Part shown: positions 1 to 11,677 of the stretch, in pieces
Layout of the letters: the number at the start of each line of letters is the position of its first letter
Numbering within the stretch: the stretch's first letter is position 1
DNA from: Carposina sasakii
Lineage: Eukaryota; Arthropoda; Insecta; Lepidoptera; Carposinidae
DNA: 64,000 nucleotides
Assembly: GCA_014607495.2 (NCBI GenBank)
Contig: CP053154.1
Span: 2,604,001 to 2,668,000, forward strand
Direction of reading: 5' to 3'
The notes under the pieces: model-generated
Database searches by the model: none
What the model was told of the DNA's origin: nothing
What the model saw: only the letters and a program-made list of their open reading frames with translations
Made by a program: the position numbers and the translations under genes

Positions 1-2
1 GC

Positions 3-1535
3 GCTCGCTCTACTTCTGGCCTGTCCATAAATGACATACAACTGGTGGGGCCCACTATTCAAAGCTCACTGTTTGACATCCTTATTCGCTTCAGACAGTA
101 CCAGTACGTTCTTTCCGGCGACGTGGAGAAGATGTTTCGTCAAGTGCTAGTGAGAGACGAAGAAGATCGTGATTTGCAGCTTATTCTCTGGCGAGACAAT
201 GAAACCGACTCCCTAAAAACTCTACGTCTCAATACAGTTACGTATGGATTTTCTAGTGCGACTTTCTTAACCACCCGTTGCATTTGGCAGCTCGGTGAAG
301 AAAGTCATGATTGCAATACTAAAACCATAATTAAAAACGATTTTTACTGTGACGACCTGTTAACGGGCACAGATTCGCCAGATGAATTACGTAATATTCA
401 GCGCTCAGTGTCACGAGAACTGTCCAAGGGTGGGTTTCATCTCAGAAAATATCGCTCAAACTTGCCGGACCTGTTATGTGATAGCGCTCAGAAACTAGAA
501 GAGGAAACACTACTGATCAGTCATGCCACTAGTACTCTAGGTATTGGCTGGAACCCGTCTTCCGACAAAATACATTTTCATATTGAATGGTCTCCTTCAG
601 ACGTTATTTCAAAAAGATCCATACTCTCATCTACCTTTAAAATATTTGACCCTCTCGGGTTATTATCGTTATGTACTATTAAACCTAAAATAATACTACA
701 AGAGCTGTGGATGCATAAATTAGACTGGGATGACCCTGTGCCTCAAAACATTCAGAAGGCTTGGCTAAAGTTCACAAAATATCTTACAGTCCTCTCTTCT
801 TTAAAAATACCTAGATGTGTTCTAATAGATACGCCAGACACAATTGAAATGCATTGTTTCTGCGATGCGTCGCAGTTAGCATATGGCACCTGTATTTACC
901 TAAGATCTGCTAACAAAGATGGTAAAGTACAAGTAAGTTTACTGTGTGCTAAATCGCGTGTCGCTCGATTAAATCCACCTACTACGATACCGCGACTAGA
1001 GCTATGTGCAGCTCTCTTGGGGGCCAAACTGAGCACCGCTGTCACGCGGGCCTTACGCTGTCAAATAACTCGCCATATATACTGGACAGATTCTAGTGTA
1101 GTTATAGGCTGGCTTAACACATCTAGAACAATCAAGGCCTACGTTGCCAATAGAGTTGCTGTAATAAACGAACTTACAGATTCATCAGCCTGGCGCCACG
1201 TACCTACCTCTCAGAATCCTGCTGACCTCGTGTCTCGCGGCATAGATCCTCAAAATGTCAGCGGAAGTACTATTTGGTGGTATGGACCATCCTATCTTTC
1301 TCAACCAGAGTCCAGCTGGCCATCTTCGCAAGTAAGAGAGGCAGCAGACTTGCCAGAGCTAAAACCCATCTCGGTTTTGGTGGCCGAGACTGTACCTACC
1401 GTACAGAATAACTCTACGCCCCTAATTGAAATTAAAAACTTTTCCAAACTATTGCTATTGCAGGGAACTGTTGCATTTATATTCAGATTTATTAATAATT
1501 GCCAAAACCCTAACAATAAGCTTAAGGGCCCTTAA
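3..1535 (+). pseudogene. BEL/Pao retrotransposon pol, RT and RNase H part (5' end outside window)
   Basis: The frame is open from base 3, so the protein starts before the window. The segment encodes the reverse transcriptase palm, seen as a YCDD catalytic box in the text FYCDDLLTG about 110 residues in. An RNase H domain follows, with the motifs CFCDASQLAYG, PRLELCAALLGA and YWTDSSVVIGW and the end motif NPADLVSRG; this is the order typical of Pao-type elements. The frame ends at a stop at 1533-1535, but the expected Pao linker continues in another frame and the integrase then returns to this frame, so at least two indels separate it from the next segment. It is a decayed, non-autonomous copy. 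Family assignment rests on the Pao-type RNase H and the C-terminal domain downstream. Confidence 0.88.
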
Positions 1536-2267
1536 CTATTCAGGAGTTAGAAAACGCTTTACAATACTTAGTTAAAGGTTCCCAAAATGACTCATTTCCA
1601 GGAGCTAGCTCTACTTAGTAAAAACAAGCCATTACGTCTAGCTGCGCTCAACTCTCTCAACCCTTTCATCGACGAGAAGGGAATTCTACGAGTCGGTGGT
1701 AGAATTGCGACTTCTACTTATCCTTACGATAAGAAGCACCCAATGTTGTTGAAAGCTGAACACCACCTAACTAAGCTAATATTTCAGCATGAACATCGGC
1801 GCTTGCTACACGCCGGGCCTCAGCTTCTTTTGGCGTCAGTAAGAGAGTGTTATTGGCCTATTCGAGGGCGCAATCTAGCCAGACGCGTAGCAAGCGACTG
1901 TTTCGTATGTCGTCGATTTAAGGGTCAAACAATGACAAATATAATGGGCAACTTACCGACTGACCGTGTGGAGCCTGACTTTCCCTTTCATACTGTAGAC
2001 ATTGATTATGCAGGTCCATTCCTAATCACCGACCGTAAGGGCCGAGGTTGCAAGATAACAAAGTGTTATCTTTGCATTTTTGTCTGCTTTCGCTATAAAT
2101 GTGTACATTTAGAAGTAGTAAGCGAGTTAACTAAAGAGGCCTTCATAAACACTTTAAAGCGCTTTGTAGCACGAAGGGGACTCCCAAAATTAATTTTCTG
2201 TGACAACGGTAAAAATTTTGTTGCTGCAGATAAGGATATAAACTCATTTTTAAAGTCAAAACAATGA
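1536..2267 (+). pseudogene. BEL/Pao integrase, zinc-binding and core part
   Basis: This continues the pol gene. A histidine/cysteine zinc-binding region (HEHRRLLHAG, then CFVCRR) is followed by the integrase core, with the first acidic residue in VDIDYAGPF and the second in FCDNGKNF. Reading frame shifts occur near 1532-1600 (two) and at about 2265, where a stop in the text SKQ interrupts the core before its glutamate. The first clear ATG in this frame is at 1587, but it is not a biological start because the element makes one long polyprotein. Integrase inserts the cDNA into the genome; this copy cannot make an intact enzyme. Confidence 0.85.
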
Positions 2268-2271
2268 CTCT

Positions 2272-2901
2272 TTGACTGACTTTGCGGCTCATCGGGGAAT
2301 TGAATTTCGCTTCTCGCCTGCATACGCTCCTCATTTTGGCGGTCTCTGGGAAGCCGGAGTTAAGTCTGCCAAATATCACATGCATAGGATCCTAAAAAAC
2401 TCCCATCTTACCTTTGAGGAATTGACTACGCTATTTACTCAAATTGAGGCCATCCTAAACAGCCGTCCTTTATGTCCTCTCAGTTCCTCACCAAGCGACT
2501 TCCATCCTCTTACCCCGGGCCACTTTTTAATAGGCAGAGCGCTCATGGCGTTGCCCTCATCGAACCTAATAGATACAAATCCCAATCGTCTTCACCGGTT
2601 TCAGAGACTCGAACAGTGCCGGCAACATTTCTGGAAGCGATGGGCGAACGAGTACGTGGGTGAGCTACAGCAACGCACCAAATGGCGCTCTAGATGCAAA
2701 GATCTACAACTAAATGACCTGGTCCTGATAAAAGAAGATGCTCCACCCTTGTGTTGGCGTCTCGGACGTGTAACCAGACTTTACCCAGGATCCGATGGTG
2801 TACCTCGTGTCGCTGACGTGGCTACTAGTCAAGGCGCATCCGTTCGTAGAGCAATCAACCGCTTATGTATACTACCAGGGCCAGAGGCCAACGAAGCTTG
2901 A
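2272..2901 (+). pseudogene. BEL/Pao integrase C-terminal part with DUF5641-type domain
   Basis: This is the third frame of the same pol gene. It begins with the end of the integrase core, whose catalytic glutamate lies in FGGLWEAGVKSAK. The conserved C-terminal domain of Pao-like integrases follows (WANEYVGELQQRTKW, then LNDLVLIKED and WRLGRVTRLYPGSDG). The natural stop is at 2899-2901. A purine-rich stretch (AAGGGCCGGGA, 2920-2930) sits directly before a TGT start, as expected for a polypurine tract before the 3' LTR. Confidence 0.85.
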
Positions 2902-2933
2902 AAGCTCATCAAAGCTTTCAAGGGCCGGGACGA

Positions 2934-3600
2934 TGTCTACGCCATAGATCGGCTATGTTCGCGATTCGTCGGTGCTGTAGGCGACGACGGCGATATCTTT
3001 CTTTCACTCGCTCTAAAAACTCGCTGAGAACACTAGACGCGTTCTATTCCTATTTTATACAATTAATTTAAATAGCAGTAAATCTATAAGTTTACATTGT
3101 TTTTTATTTAATTCTTGTTCTGCAAAACTAATAATTTCTAATCAACACTGTTGTGAACTTCAGAAACTCTAATGTTTTAACGCATTGTTAAAGTGCATTA
3201 TGAAACTGCATCGTTAAATTGTATCCTAAAATTGCACTAGCAAACTGTATTACCAAGATGCATGGCATTATTACGAGTGTACTACCTAATTTATCTATAT
3301 ACCTACTATAGAAACTAGGGTATCGTATTGCTATACCGCATTTACCTTCCATTTCCTATTTATCACGATTGCTAATAACGGCATACCCGCTAAATATATA
3401 AGGATCAAATAATTATATTGTAGTTGCAATGAATACTAAATAATACTTTCGTGTGTCAGTATACATACTCAATATCATATTGTTTCTCAAAAGTCTCTTA
3501 TCACCTTCCCAAATACTAAGCATGGCGTAGCAAGAAGATGCCAACAATCAAGCCCAGAAACATAAAGCCCAGACAAAAGTCTCGCATTTATGCTACTACA
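2934..3600 (+). repeat. Putative 3' LTR of the BEL/Pao element
   Basis: It starts with TGTCTACG just after the purine-rich tract at 2920-2933. The right boundary is a guess at the ACA ending at 3600, because the second LTR is outside the window and cannot be compared. The inner part is non-coding and AT-rich after 3060. Confidence 0.4.
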
Positions 3601-3797
3601 CCCCATGGTTTGAATCTATTGTAAGGTGAATATTATTCGTATCATATCTACACATAATATAATAAAACGGGTCGTAACTTATTATGATAACGACATGGAT
3701 ACACGAAAGCCGTATCTTGAAAATCTGTCATAAACTATTAGATTAAAGTTGCAAAATTCACACAGCATATTAAACAAATTACATGTTTCGATCTTAC

Positions 3798-3892
3798 CCA
3801 GAATAAGCAGCTCCTGATACGCCACAACAGCCAGGTGCTCTTCTGTACGGCCCACAGATTACCCCCGTACGGCCCCAAGCGGTGGCGACGGT
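3798..3892 (-). other. Possible orphan exon (95 nt)
   Basis: This is a short GC-rich island in AT-rich DNA. On the minus strand it has a plausible acceptor (pyrimidine run ending CCGGAG at about 3893-3900) and a good donor (CTGG then GTAAGA at 3797-3792). Two of the three frames are open across it. The product is not recognised and no adjoining exon was identified. It may equally be an old repeat fragment or an untranslated exon. Confidence 0.22.
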
Positions 3893-5673
3893 CTCCGGAA
3901 AAATAACCATGAACACCGATGCATGTTAGATCATGAAACAAGAGAACATAATTTAGAACCAAATTATCTTAACGATAATTACCCTAGTGTGGGTAGATTT
4001 CAAAGTACCTATATTTTAAATAGCATGTAAGTAAATTACTACAAAACTCCACGTAATAAAAACATGTTTGCTGGTTTGCTGACAAAAATCTTCATTTTCC
4101 AACAGGACAAACCACCAATACAATCTACTTATGCATTTATAGTTTACATATTTTAGTATAACAATATTCCCGATTATGGACTGACATTATTGTTTAAATT
4201 TAACTAAATAAATCTTGCTAGTCAAACATACCTGCAGTGGTAATTAAAACTTAATAACGGAACATTATTTGAAATACCTAGGTACCCCAATAAAGTCAAA
4301 CGCATAATAGATACATTTTGTGCACCGAGATTTTTGTAAAAAATTGATACGAATATTCTTTACGTACTGTTTGTGCAAATAACATAGTTTTTCTTTCTGG
4401 TAGGTACGACATTTACGTATGGTAACCTACGCTAACCGTAAACTACACTAAAACAAAAATCACGTACCAACGGTACGGTATGAAGCAAGGATTTTGGTAT
4501 AAGTATCCACATAAGCAGAGCTAACAAACAAATATATCTAACCTTTAAGTTGTGATGCGGAATCGGCTCCCACTGCAGATGGACATTAAAAGATCTTGAC
4601 ACTGGCGCTCTTAACAGCAACAGCATGGAATTTAGGTAGTACAGCAGCATCATTGATTGGGTTCTAGTAATTACATTGTCTTCATCTTCTTGTTTCTCCA
4701 GTTTCTTGTTGTTTCATGTTGAATATATTCCAGTTGTCCATAAAAAAAAAATTTCCATCCTTTTGTGTACATTCTTCACCGATTTTGCAATGTTTCGCAA
4801 ATCTTTTCTTGCAGTCGTCACCCGTGGGCAGGGCGGGTTTATTTTCCGGCATCCCACTTCTGAAGTGTCACCGATGATTACTCGTAGGCGCAGCAGTATA
4901 TTCAGGATGCGGAGTCAAACATCGCAGTTGCTATGTAGAACTATTTATTTATCACTTATACAGTTAAAGCTGCTTCAGGCGATATAACATTCGGGGAAGA
5001 AGCAGCAAGAAACCCGATTCGCCGTAAATAGATTATATCGTTGCAATGTTTTAAATAGAACAGAGATCGAGCAGAGTAACGTCTTATAAACTCAACAGTC
5101 AAGAATAAAGTGACACCATTTAGTTTCTACCCTGCTATTTATACAACCATCGCAACCTCCCAGAACAATATTGCAGGAGTCATAATAGCTACTTTTATAA
5201 AATATAGCCTTTAATCAATTGACTTTATATAATAATAATAATTAATATTATAAGGTACGCTATATATTCATATGTATGATGTGGTGCTGACTGTAAACTG
5301 TAACATAATATACAACTTAAATCTATCAGCGGCCTACTTCATTCCACATCAACAATCAGCTCAACATCGCCATGACTGTTATTTCCGTCAAGTGATAAGA
5401 TTATTTTTCACATTTTAATTATGCATATCTAAAGTTTTTTACTATCTAAGTCCGCTAAACTGTACTTCATAATTAATTGAGACCGCAAATCCCTTTTGGG
5501 GTGGAAAATCATTACCTGACACTAGGTTATTACTAGTTTGATAATAATTTTAACTAGTTTAATCACCTTGACAACTCCACGGGTTATTAAAAGCAATCCG
5601 GTGAGGTTAAACAGAGGGTAGTATCTTCACAGAGCAATAAATAATATTGATATAGAAAGTTCATATACAGTTG
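3893..5673. other. No gene recognised
   Basis: AT-rich intergenic DNA. Short open frames at 4432-4653 (minus) and 4676-4987 (plus) have no recognisable domain and look like chance. No repeat family seen elsewhere in the window is evident here. Confidence 0.5.
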
Positions 5674-6026
5674 TACGGGGTGTTTTTTCGTTGCCACACT
5701 TAACAAAGTTTATGCAAAAAAAAAATGCTGGGAAACAATGTAAAATTTTTTGAATTTTTTTTTTATTACTTGATAGGGCGAAATATATAGTGTCCAGTGT
5801 TAATGCTAGTTTTTTTATAGACAGATATTAATTATTTCTCGTGAAAAAATCTTGCTACACGCGTCAATGTGTTTTTATGGAGAAAAACACAGTCTATTTA
5901 CTCAACTTTGGACCCTAATATTTTAGAAACCAGACACTTCCCAGGTATGCTTCCATGGAGAGAAATGATCATGACGAGGAGATACCGTAGTTTTTGGGAA
6001 CGTTGACGACCAAAAATCACCTTGTA
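5674..6026 (+). mobile_element. MITE family A (TACAGGGTG ends), copy 1
   Basis: About 353 bp, sharing an ordered series of blocks with copies at 15461, 19848 and (inverted) 61607: a GGTGTTTTTTCGTTGCCAC start, AATGCTGGGAAAC, ATAGTGTCCAGTGTT, CTCAACTTTGGACCC, GGTATGCTTCCATGGAG and a GACGACCAAAAATCACC end. The termini are inverted (TACAGGGTGTTTTT against TACAGGGTGATTTTT), which suggests a mariner-like non-autonomous element with TA target. It has no coding capacity. Confidence 0.75.
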
Positions 6027-6115
6027 TACACACGGCTGTGTTCTCGAAATGCGGTATCTACGAGTAGAATTGCAGGATAATAATGTACGAAAATTATTTT
6101 AGTGTTATATAAGAT

Positions 6116-6362
6116 AAGATTTCTCCAACCGTATTTCGGCCAAGGCGACCAATCTCTATGGAAATTGGCCAGGTACACAGGAGATATTATAGTGCACAAG
6201 TGTGTGTACAAACACAGATGCACTCTCTATCTATTCCCACACTCAATTTTACAAAGTTAAAATCTGTACATAAAATAAATTTATTGGTACAGACCCGTGA
6301 CTAGGATCGAACTTACGTCTCTTGCTTGGAAGGCGCACGTCTTAACTAGATAGCACATTTAT
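6116..6362 (-). mobile_element. tRNA-derived SINE, family S1
   Basis: On the minus strand the head has tRNA-like promoter boxes (TTAAGACGTGCGCC and TTCGATCCTAGTCACGG). The body carries the diagnostic blocks GTGCACAAGTGTGTG and GACCGTATTTCGGCC-like text near the 3' end. Copies are at 13462, 23633 and 48099. Pol III transcribed, mobilised by a LINE in trans. Confidence 0.7.
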
Positions 6363-7288
6363 CGAGGAAAGCTATAGTCAAAAAAATTACAAACATACAC
6401 TCGTAAAAATAACTCTCCTTTCGGTGCAGTAGTGTAAAAATATTTTTTTCAGTTATATCTACTACACGAAAACAAAGATCTTAAAAATATGGCATAAATT
6501 ACATGATACTTTTAAAAAACAACGTGGTAAGAACAGCAAAAACATGGCCAGAAAGGGAGCAGTCAGCGCTTTTATATTCGCGCACCGCATCTTGTTTATC
6601 ATAAATTTTGCCTAACCATTTTTCCCGAGATACCATGCTATCTCCCACAAAATACACACATTGTAAATTCCCCGTTTCTACACACGTTCGCGCAATATCA
6701 ACATAACACCGATCTTGGTCGAGTATCCTTTAAAAAATATATTCATCCATACTTTTTCACACTTACGTTGACAACGTATAGGATCTCTCCTATTCAGCTC
6801 AGCCGATGTATGACAGTTGAATAATTCATGGAATATTTTATCTTCAGTTTGGGAACTCAGAATCATAAGGGCGCTGTTCAGACCCGGATCTGAGAGCTAT
6901 TTGCTTCAACGTGAATATTGAGACGTTTTACTTTTAGCGCCCGAGCGGCTCGTAACTCTTAAACTCGCGATCGACATGGTTAAAGTGTATCTGTGAGCGG
7001 AATGGAAGCTTAGATTTTGTGGTTTCCTAGTTAACATTTGAAAAGTATCAATATAAATTACACAGACAGATATGCCGATACTACCTATATATTTTCACTA
7101 TTCATTAAAAGATTGATGGTGCTTGTATGGTAGCGGAACAATATTTCAGATCCTCCATCATTTTTAATCCACGTAAATTTTGCTACAAATATAAAAAAAA
7201 AATGCCAAATACAAATTTTAATATTTATGTATGTTCAATAAAATTTTTAATAAAGTTAAATACCTATATTTTAAAGTCTAAATCCCAC

Positions 7289-7603
7289 CGCACATGCCCA
7301 AACTCACACTCGTTCACGACACTGCGCTAATGTCGCTTTAACATTGGTGGACACGTGTGTGGCGGCAACTGCTTTCACGTGTCGTACACCTGTCAGTGTC
7401 TCTACCACAAACTAAGTAGGGATGAGCTACCATTCGTAGACGAAAACGAAGCAAGATGGACGTTAATTTATATACCCCGCCGCACATGCCCAAACTCACG
7501 CTTGTTCACGACAGTGCGCCAATGTCGCTTTGACATTGCTGGTCACGTGTGTGTCCGCAATTGCTTTCACGAGTCAGTCAGTGTATCTACCATACCATAT
7601 AAG
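7289..7603. repeat. Tandem direct duplication, two units 192 bp apart
   Basis: Unit 1 starts at 7289 and unit 2 at 7481, both with CGCACATGCCCAAACTCAC. About 120 bp is alignable, including TTCACGACA, AATGTCGCTTT, ACATTG, CACGTGTGTG and TGCTTTCACG. The spacer of about 70 bp is not duplicated. No protein domain is evident. Similarity by eye is about 85 percent. Confidence 0.7.
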
Positions 7604-7919
7604 TTCAGAATCCGACAGTGATAACGTGTTTTTAAATAGATTATATATTGTTAATGATCATCCGAAAAAAATACAGAAGAGCTCTTACTCGTACATGTCC
7701 AAAAGGAAAACACACGGAGAATTCAAATTAACTTACGAGTTTTCAGTCGAAAAATTGCCAAATAGAATCCTTTAATTTTGTATTCATATAATCTGGGTGT
7801 TTTACATCGTATAAACATTTTTCGCTTCGAACAGCTTAAATAAGTTGCTCCATTTTGCTAATAATATAGTACAATATTCTATTTGAATGAACTTGGAATA
7901 ACCTTTATGTAAAGTTTTT

Positions 7920-8010
7920 TAGCCACGTGGTGCCGGCAGAGTAGAGTTTGTACCACCCCTACCTGCCCGTGGGTATCGTACGAGGTGATTACGGGTTTCC
8001 GGGAGAATGT
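7920..8010 (+). repeat. Interspersed repeat fragment shared with 28330-28450
   Basis: The text from CACGTGGTGCCGGCAGAGTAGA through CCCGTGGGTATCGTACGAGG to the GGGTTTCCGGGAG block is the reverse complement of sequence near 28370-28450. It is probably part of a LINE 3' region. Confidence 0.55.
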
Positions 8011-8349
8011 TTCCGGGAAATACGTGTGTAAAAAGTTTTCAAAAATATTTTTTATTACCCTTAAAAATTTTATATTCCCGTACTTCAACTTTTAAAAATA
8101 GTAATAGTAGCTTTTAGACAAAATACCTGCAAAACGAACATAAAAAAGTATAATTCTTTAAAAGCCTTGTAGATGTGTCCAGCTAAAAGCGCAAAGCGTC
8201 CTGGAGAGAACAATAAGAAAACTGTTGAAGAACGCTTTTGATTGCTTTTGGCAGACACTGAGAAAAGTTGCAAACGGTAAAAGCTATGGGCGGGAAGCGA
8301 TTTTTTGCCTCTTTTTGAAATACCTACCCTCTTTACTAGGCTATTCAGT

Positions 8350-8545
8350 ACTGATGCGGGGCATTTCTTGATTCATCAGCTGCATCTCCTTTCGTGCATG
8401 TCATGAGAGTCTGCTAAGGAACTCAGGGGTGCAACTTGTCAACTATCGTTTGCATCTTATCCTGCTTTGCTGAAACAGGCCAAAGGATATCTTGCGTAAT
8501 CTTGGTTATACAAATTTGGTAATAAAGCCATGTGTTTACTAATTA
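8350..8545. repeat. Interspersed repeat R1 (GCATCTCCTT / GTCGTAAGAGTCGACTAAGG family)
   Basis: It contains CAGCTGCATCTCCTTTCGTGCATGTC followed by GAGAGTCTGCTAAGGAACTC and a variable CTATGCTGAA-like block. The same order recurs at 10619-10715, 11070-11225, 12955-13115 and 27590-27800, with partial copies near 22970, 48480 and 62430. It is non-coding and looks like the 3' tail of a retroelement. Confidence 0.55.
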
Positions 8546-8554
8546 TGTTTTTAT

Positions 8555-8665
8555 ATATATTAAACAGGCTTACGCTTGAACACAACGCGCCTGATGGTAA
8601 GCACCGTTGCAGTCTAAGATGGAACGCGTTTGCCTAGAAGAACTACTCGTATTACTTCTACTACT
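8555..8665. repeat. Repeat fragment with CTGATGGTAAGC core
   Basis: The text GCGCCTGATGGTAAGCACCGTTGCAGTC resembles a very common lepidopteran interspersed repeat, recalled from general knowledge. No other copy is clear in this window. The stretch 8665-9690 after it shows only a short GC-rich CGCCCCGCTCCGGCTTCGCG patch at 9541 and no gene. Confidence 0.35.
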
Positions 8666-9697
8666 AACTAGATAACTGTTCGCACCTTCGACTTGGCAAA
8701 GAAATCGGCCCTTGCCACTTAACGCAATCCAATTTTATTCATCAACTGAATAACATAGTAAGTATTCACCGTCTAAATAAAACATACAAATTTTAATACA
8801 AACACAATGTTTATTAATAAAGCAACTTATACTTTGAAGGTAAGTAATGATTAGGATACAATAACAAAAAAAAAATTTATTCCAATCTTTAGACTTACAC
8901 CAATACGTTTCGTGAAGAAACTATGGTCGAACTCGACGGACGCTAAGTTGACAATACATGGTGCGACAAGATCCCAACTCGGGTCGCTCCCGTAAAGCGA
9001 CAAGTTCGAATCAGTTTTGACTCGTTACACTTTATTGGATTAGTTTGTCTGGTTTCGGTACAATAAACTTTGTGTATTTGATTTCGTAGAAACTTTCGCA
9101 GATACTAGAATTTTAATGTGAAAGTTACTTTTTCTTTTTTAGATTTCACCATAAGTGAACTAATTTGATCTTGATTAAATATTGCAAATGAAAAACGAGG
9201 AGATATTGTGTGAAAACGAGATTAAGGTACTTTTTTTTTCATTGATTCATTTGTCAGGCGATTTCGACCGCTCGTAATTTTAACCACAAATCCATTGTTT
9301 ATGAACAGTGGTTTAGTAGTTTAGTACAGTTACCATAAAAAGTGTTAGAAATAAAACAAATCTATCCAATTATGTTTTTATTTAGATATGTAGGCATAAG
9401 TATTACTGTAAATGTTGTAAATTGTGTTTTTTAAATCACGTCGTCTATAACATAAAATCTGTCTTTATGTCGGATTTGAAACTATACAACTAACGGATTT
9501 TGATGATTCGAGAGGAAGATTAATATGTACCTATAACTAGCGCCCCGCTCCGGCTTCGCGCGGGTGAAATGTTGATACGTGATCCCAATTTACGAAGACA
9601 AAGTCACGGGCGGCTATTAGTAGGTACAAAACAAAATAAAATCCAAACAGATTTTTCTGCTAACTGTACTTGAAGTTAAATTGGTTTGTGGTCCGAG

Positions 9698-9771
9698 TCG
9701 ACCGAACAAAAAATGTTATCGGGCAACTCGGACCTCGGTCCGAGTTTGTTTTTGGTCCGAGTCGCCCGATA
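9698..9771. repeat. Imperfect hairpin with GGTCCGAGTCG arms
   Basis: The text around ATCGGGCAACTCGGACC (9719) is mirrored by GGTCCGAGTCGCCCGAT (9754-9770), and a further GGTCCGAGTCGACCGA lies at 9690. It could form a stable hairpin. It directly abuts repeat family F at 9773 and may be its decayed end. Confidence 0.5.
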
Positions 9772-9772
9772 C

Positions 9773-9967
9773 CTTAATGAAACGCGGTGCGAAGCAATAT
9801 ATTCTTACCGCTTGAGTAATAAGGTATATTTTTAGCACGCATCGGTCGTGAGTATGACAGAATATAAAACAATTACCGTAAAGTAATTATTGCTTTGTTC
9901 TGAGCATATACAACGGTTCCGTTTCGACTCCGTTCCAACTCGAGACTTTTCTAGAATTGGCCCCCTG
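9773..9967 (+). repeat. Interspersed repeat family F, copy 1
   Basis: Shares AACGCGGTGCGAAGCAATATAT, TTACCGCTTGAGTAAT, TTATTGCTTTGTTCTGAGCAT, ACAACGGTTCCGTTTCG and GAATTGGCCCCCTG blocks in order with 60076-60305. Non-coding, MITE-sized. Confidence 0.65.
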
Positions 9968-10782
9968 TAAGTATTTTGTTACAGTTTGTGGACATTCTTT
10001 ACTGAATTCTAAAATGTAGGTACGTAAGAATCAGTAATAAATAAAAAAACTGAAAGAGGTACTAAACTACACATGTACTGTACCTACCTACGTAATAAAC
10101 AAATGTGTATTAACAAAAAACTCTTACAACACAACAAACCAAATATAATAAGCAGATTCGCGCTTCGTATTCCAAATGCAACCGCAAGCACAATGTATTA
10201 AGTAAGTATAAACATTTTTGGCATCTTCCGCTCGAGTACAAAAAGTTTTTTAAAAGGTCTCTTTCCACGGAACGACAAAACTTCCGAGTTCAGTTGCACA
10301 CCGAAGTAATTTTCACGGAGTTTAATCAACAAAATTTGTACCCACCAAAAACAGTGTAAGATATGACAAATTTATCAGTAAGTTTCCAGTTACTGTTAAT
10401 GTAAGTGAGGAAACTTCACGTTCGAGGCGCATATTAAAGTGGAGCTTCGAAACTGTTTCGCAACGGTTTTTGCTACGTGTTTAAGGTTATATAGGTATAT
10501 AATAAAATGAAGTAGTTGATTTTATTTACATGATGTAGTGTTTTTTACCCGCCCCAAACATTGTATTATACGTGTTTGTTACACTGTCGAGTGCATTAGT
10601 GCATAAAATAATTATGAGAGGCATTCAGGCAATGAGCTAGAAACTCATTACTGATCGTTCACATCTGGCCCCGCTATGCTAATCTTGGCTATAGGTTCTC
10701 CTTAATTATCCTGAAGTTGGGTATACGAGTACAACCGTGCGTATATAGGTAATATTTATGTAAGTAAGTAAAGTATTTTCTA

Positions 10783-11048
10783 TGCTGCTCTGGGAGTGAA
10801 AAAAAAAAACATATAATACTACAGCTGCTTCTCTTCCCGGGCATACTGTACAAGTCAGTAGAGGGACAAGAGGGTCTTGGTGTTTTGTAGGCGATGGGCT
10901 GACCACCTGTCACTACTAACCGAACTTGTACATCTCAACTATACCCTCAAAATTGGTCAGAAGTGGCACCATGTGGTTCTATCGGCCCTTGGTGCTCTGC
11001 CTACCCCGTAAGGGATAAAGGCGTGATTATATGTATGTATGTATGTAT
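10783..11048 (+). mobile_element. LINE 3' tail, family L1 (TATG)n end
   Basis: This segment is nearly identical to 17600-17850. It begins CTATGCTGCTCTGGGAGTG, contains GGCACCATGTGGTTCTATCG and ends CTACCCCGTAAGGGATAAAGGCG plus a TATG microsatellite. The same end motif closes the LINE coding fragments at 16711 and 17846, so it is read as the 3' end of a non-LTR retrotransposon. Confidence 0.6.
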
Positions 11049-11069
11049 GTAAGTAAAGTCGTAAGTCTC

Positions 11070-11225
11070 ATGCGGACTTGAATACATCAGCTGCATCTCC
11101 TTCTGTGCATGTCGTAAGAGTCGACTAAGGAACTCGGGCCTTTCAAGCGATAAGCCAGCAAATTGATACTAATCTGGCCATGTCATGCTAAACCTGGCAG
11201 TATACAGTTGTAAAGACACGTTTTA
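11070..11225. repeat. Interspersed repeat R1, another copy
   Basis: Contains CAGCTGCATCTCCTTCTGTGCATGTCGTAAGAGTCGACTAAGG-type text in the family order, then CTGGCCATGTCATGCTAAAC. Non-coding. Confidence 0.55.
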
Positions 11226-11288
11226 GAGACCTCGCGTATTGTTTGATTTTGAATATAGTCTGAATATCCAAGTTACGTTTATTGTTAA

Positions 11289-11362
11289 GTTTATTTATTT
11301 ATTTGTTTGTTTGTTTGTTTGTATGTTTGTTTGTTTGTTCGTTCGTTCGTTTATTTATTTAG
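11289..11362. repeat. TTTA/TTTG/TTCG microsatellite
   Basis: A run of four-base units that drifts from TTTA to TTTG, TATG, TTCG and back to TTTA. Probably the decayed tail of a retroelement. Confidence 0.8.
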
Positions 11363-11677
11363 TTTATGCGTGAAAGAGTTACATCCATCCAAATAGCGAT
11401 GTTCAAACTTTCCATTTTAAATAAAAGACGATAGAAAAGTCCCCCAACAGTGTCAGTTTCCGAATATCCGTGTGGATCAACCTTTAGTTTTTGCTGGCGT
11501 CCGCCAGACAACGTAGTGTAAACAGTGCGCCGCAGAGGCCGGTTCGTTAGCGCGGCTAGAATCACCTCGCCCTGCTCAAATAAACTCGCCCCGCTCAAAT
11601 ATCTAGTACAATTTGTATGTACAAATTTAGATATTTTTTACTGGCGAATGTTTGCGATTATTGTTTTCGTGAATTAT

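Noticed and set aside
4676..4987. 103-codon plus-strand frame
   Set aside because: No recognisable domain, T-rich start with a 9-base A-run inside; likely chance.
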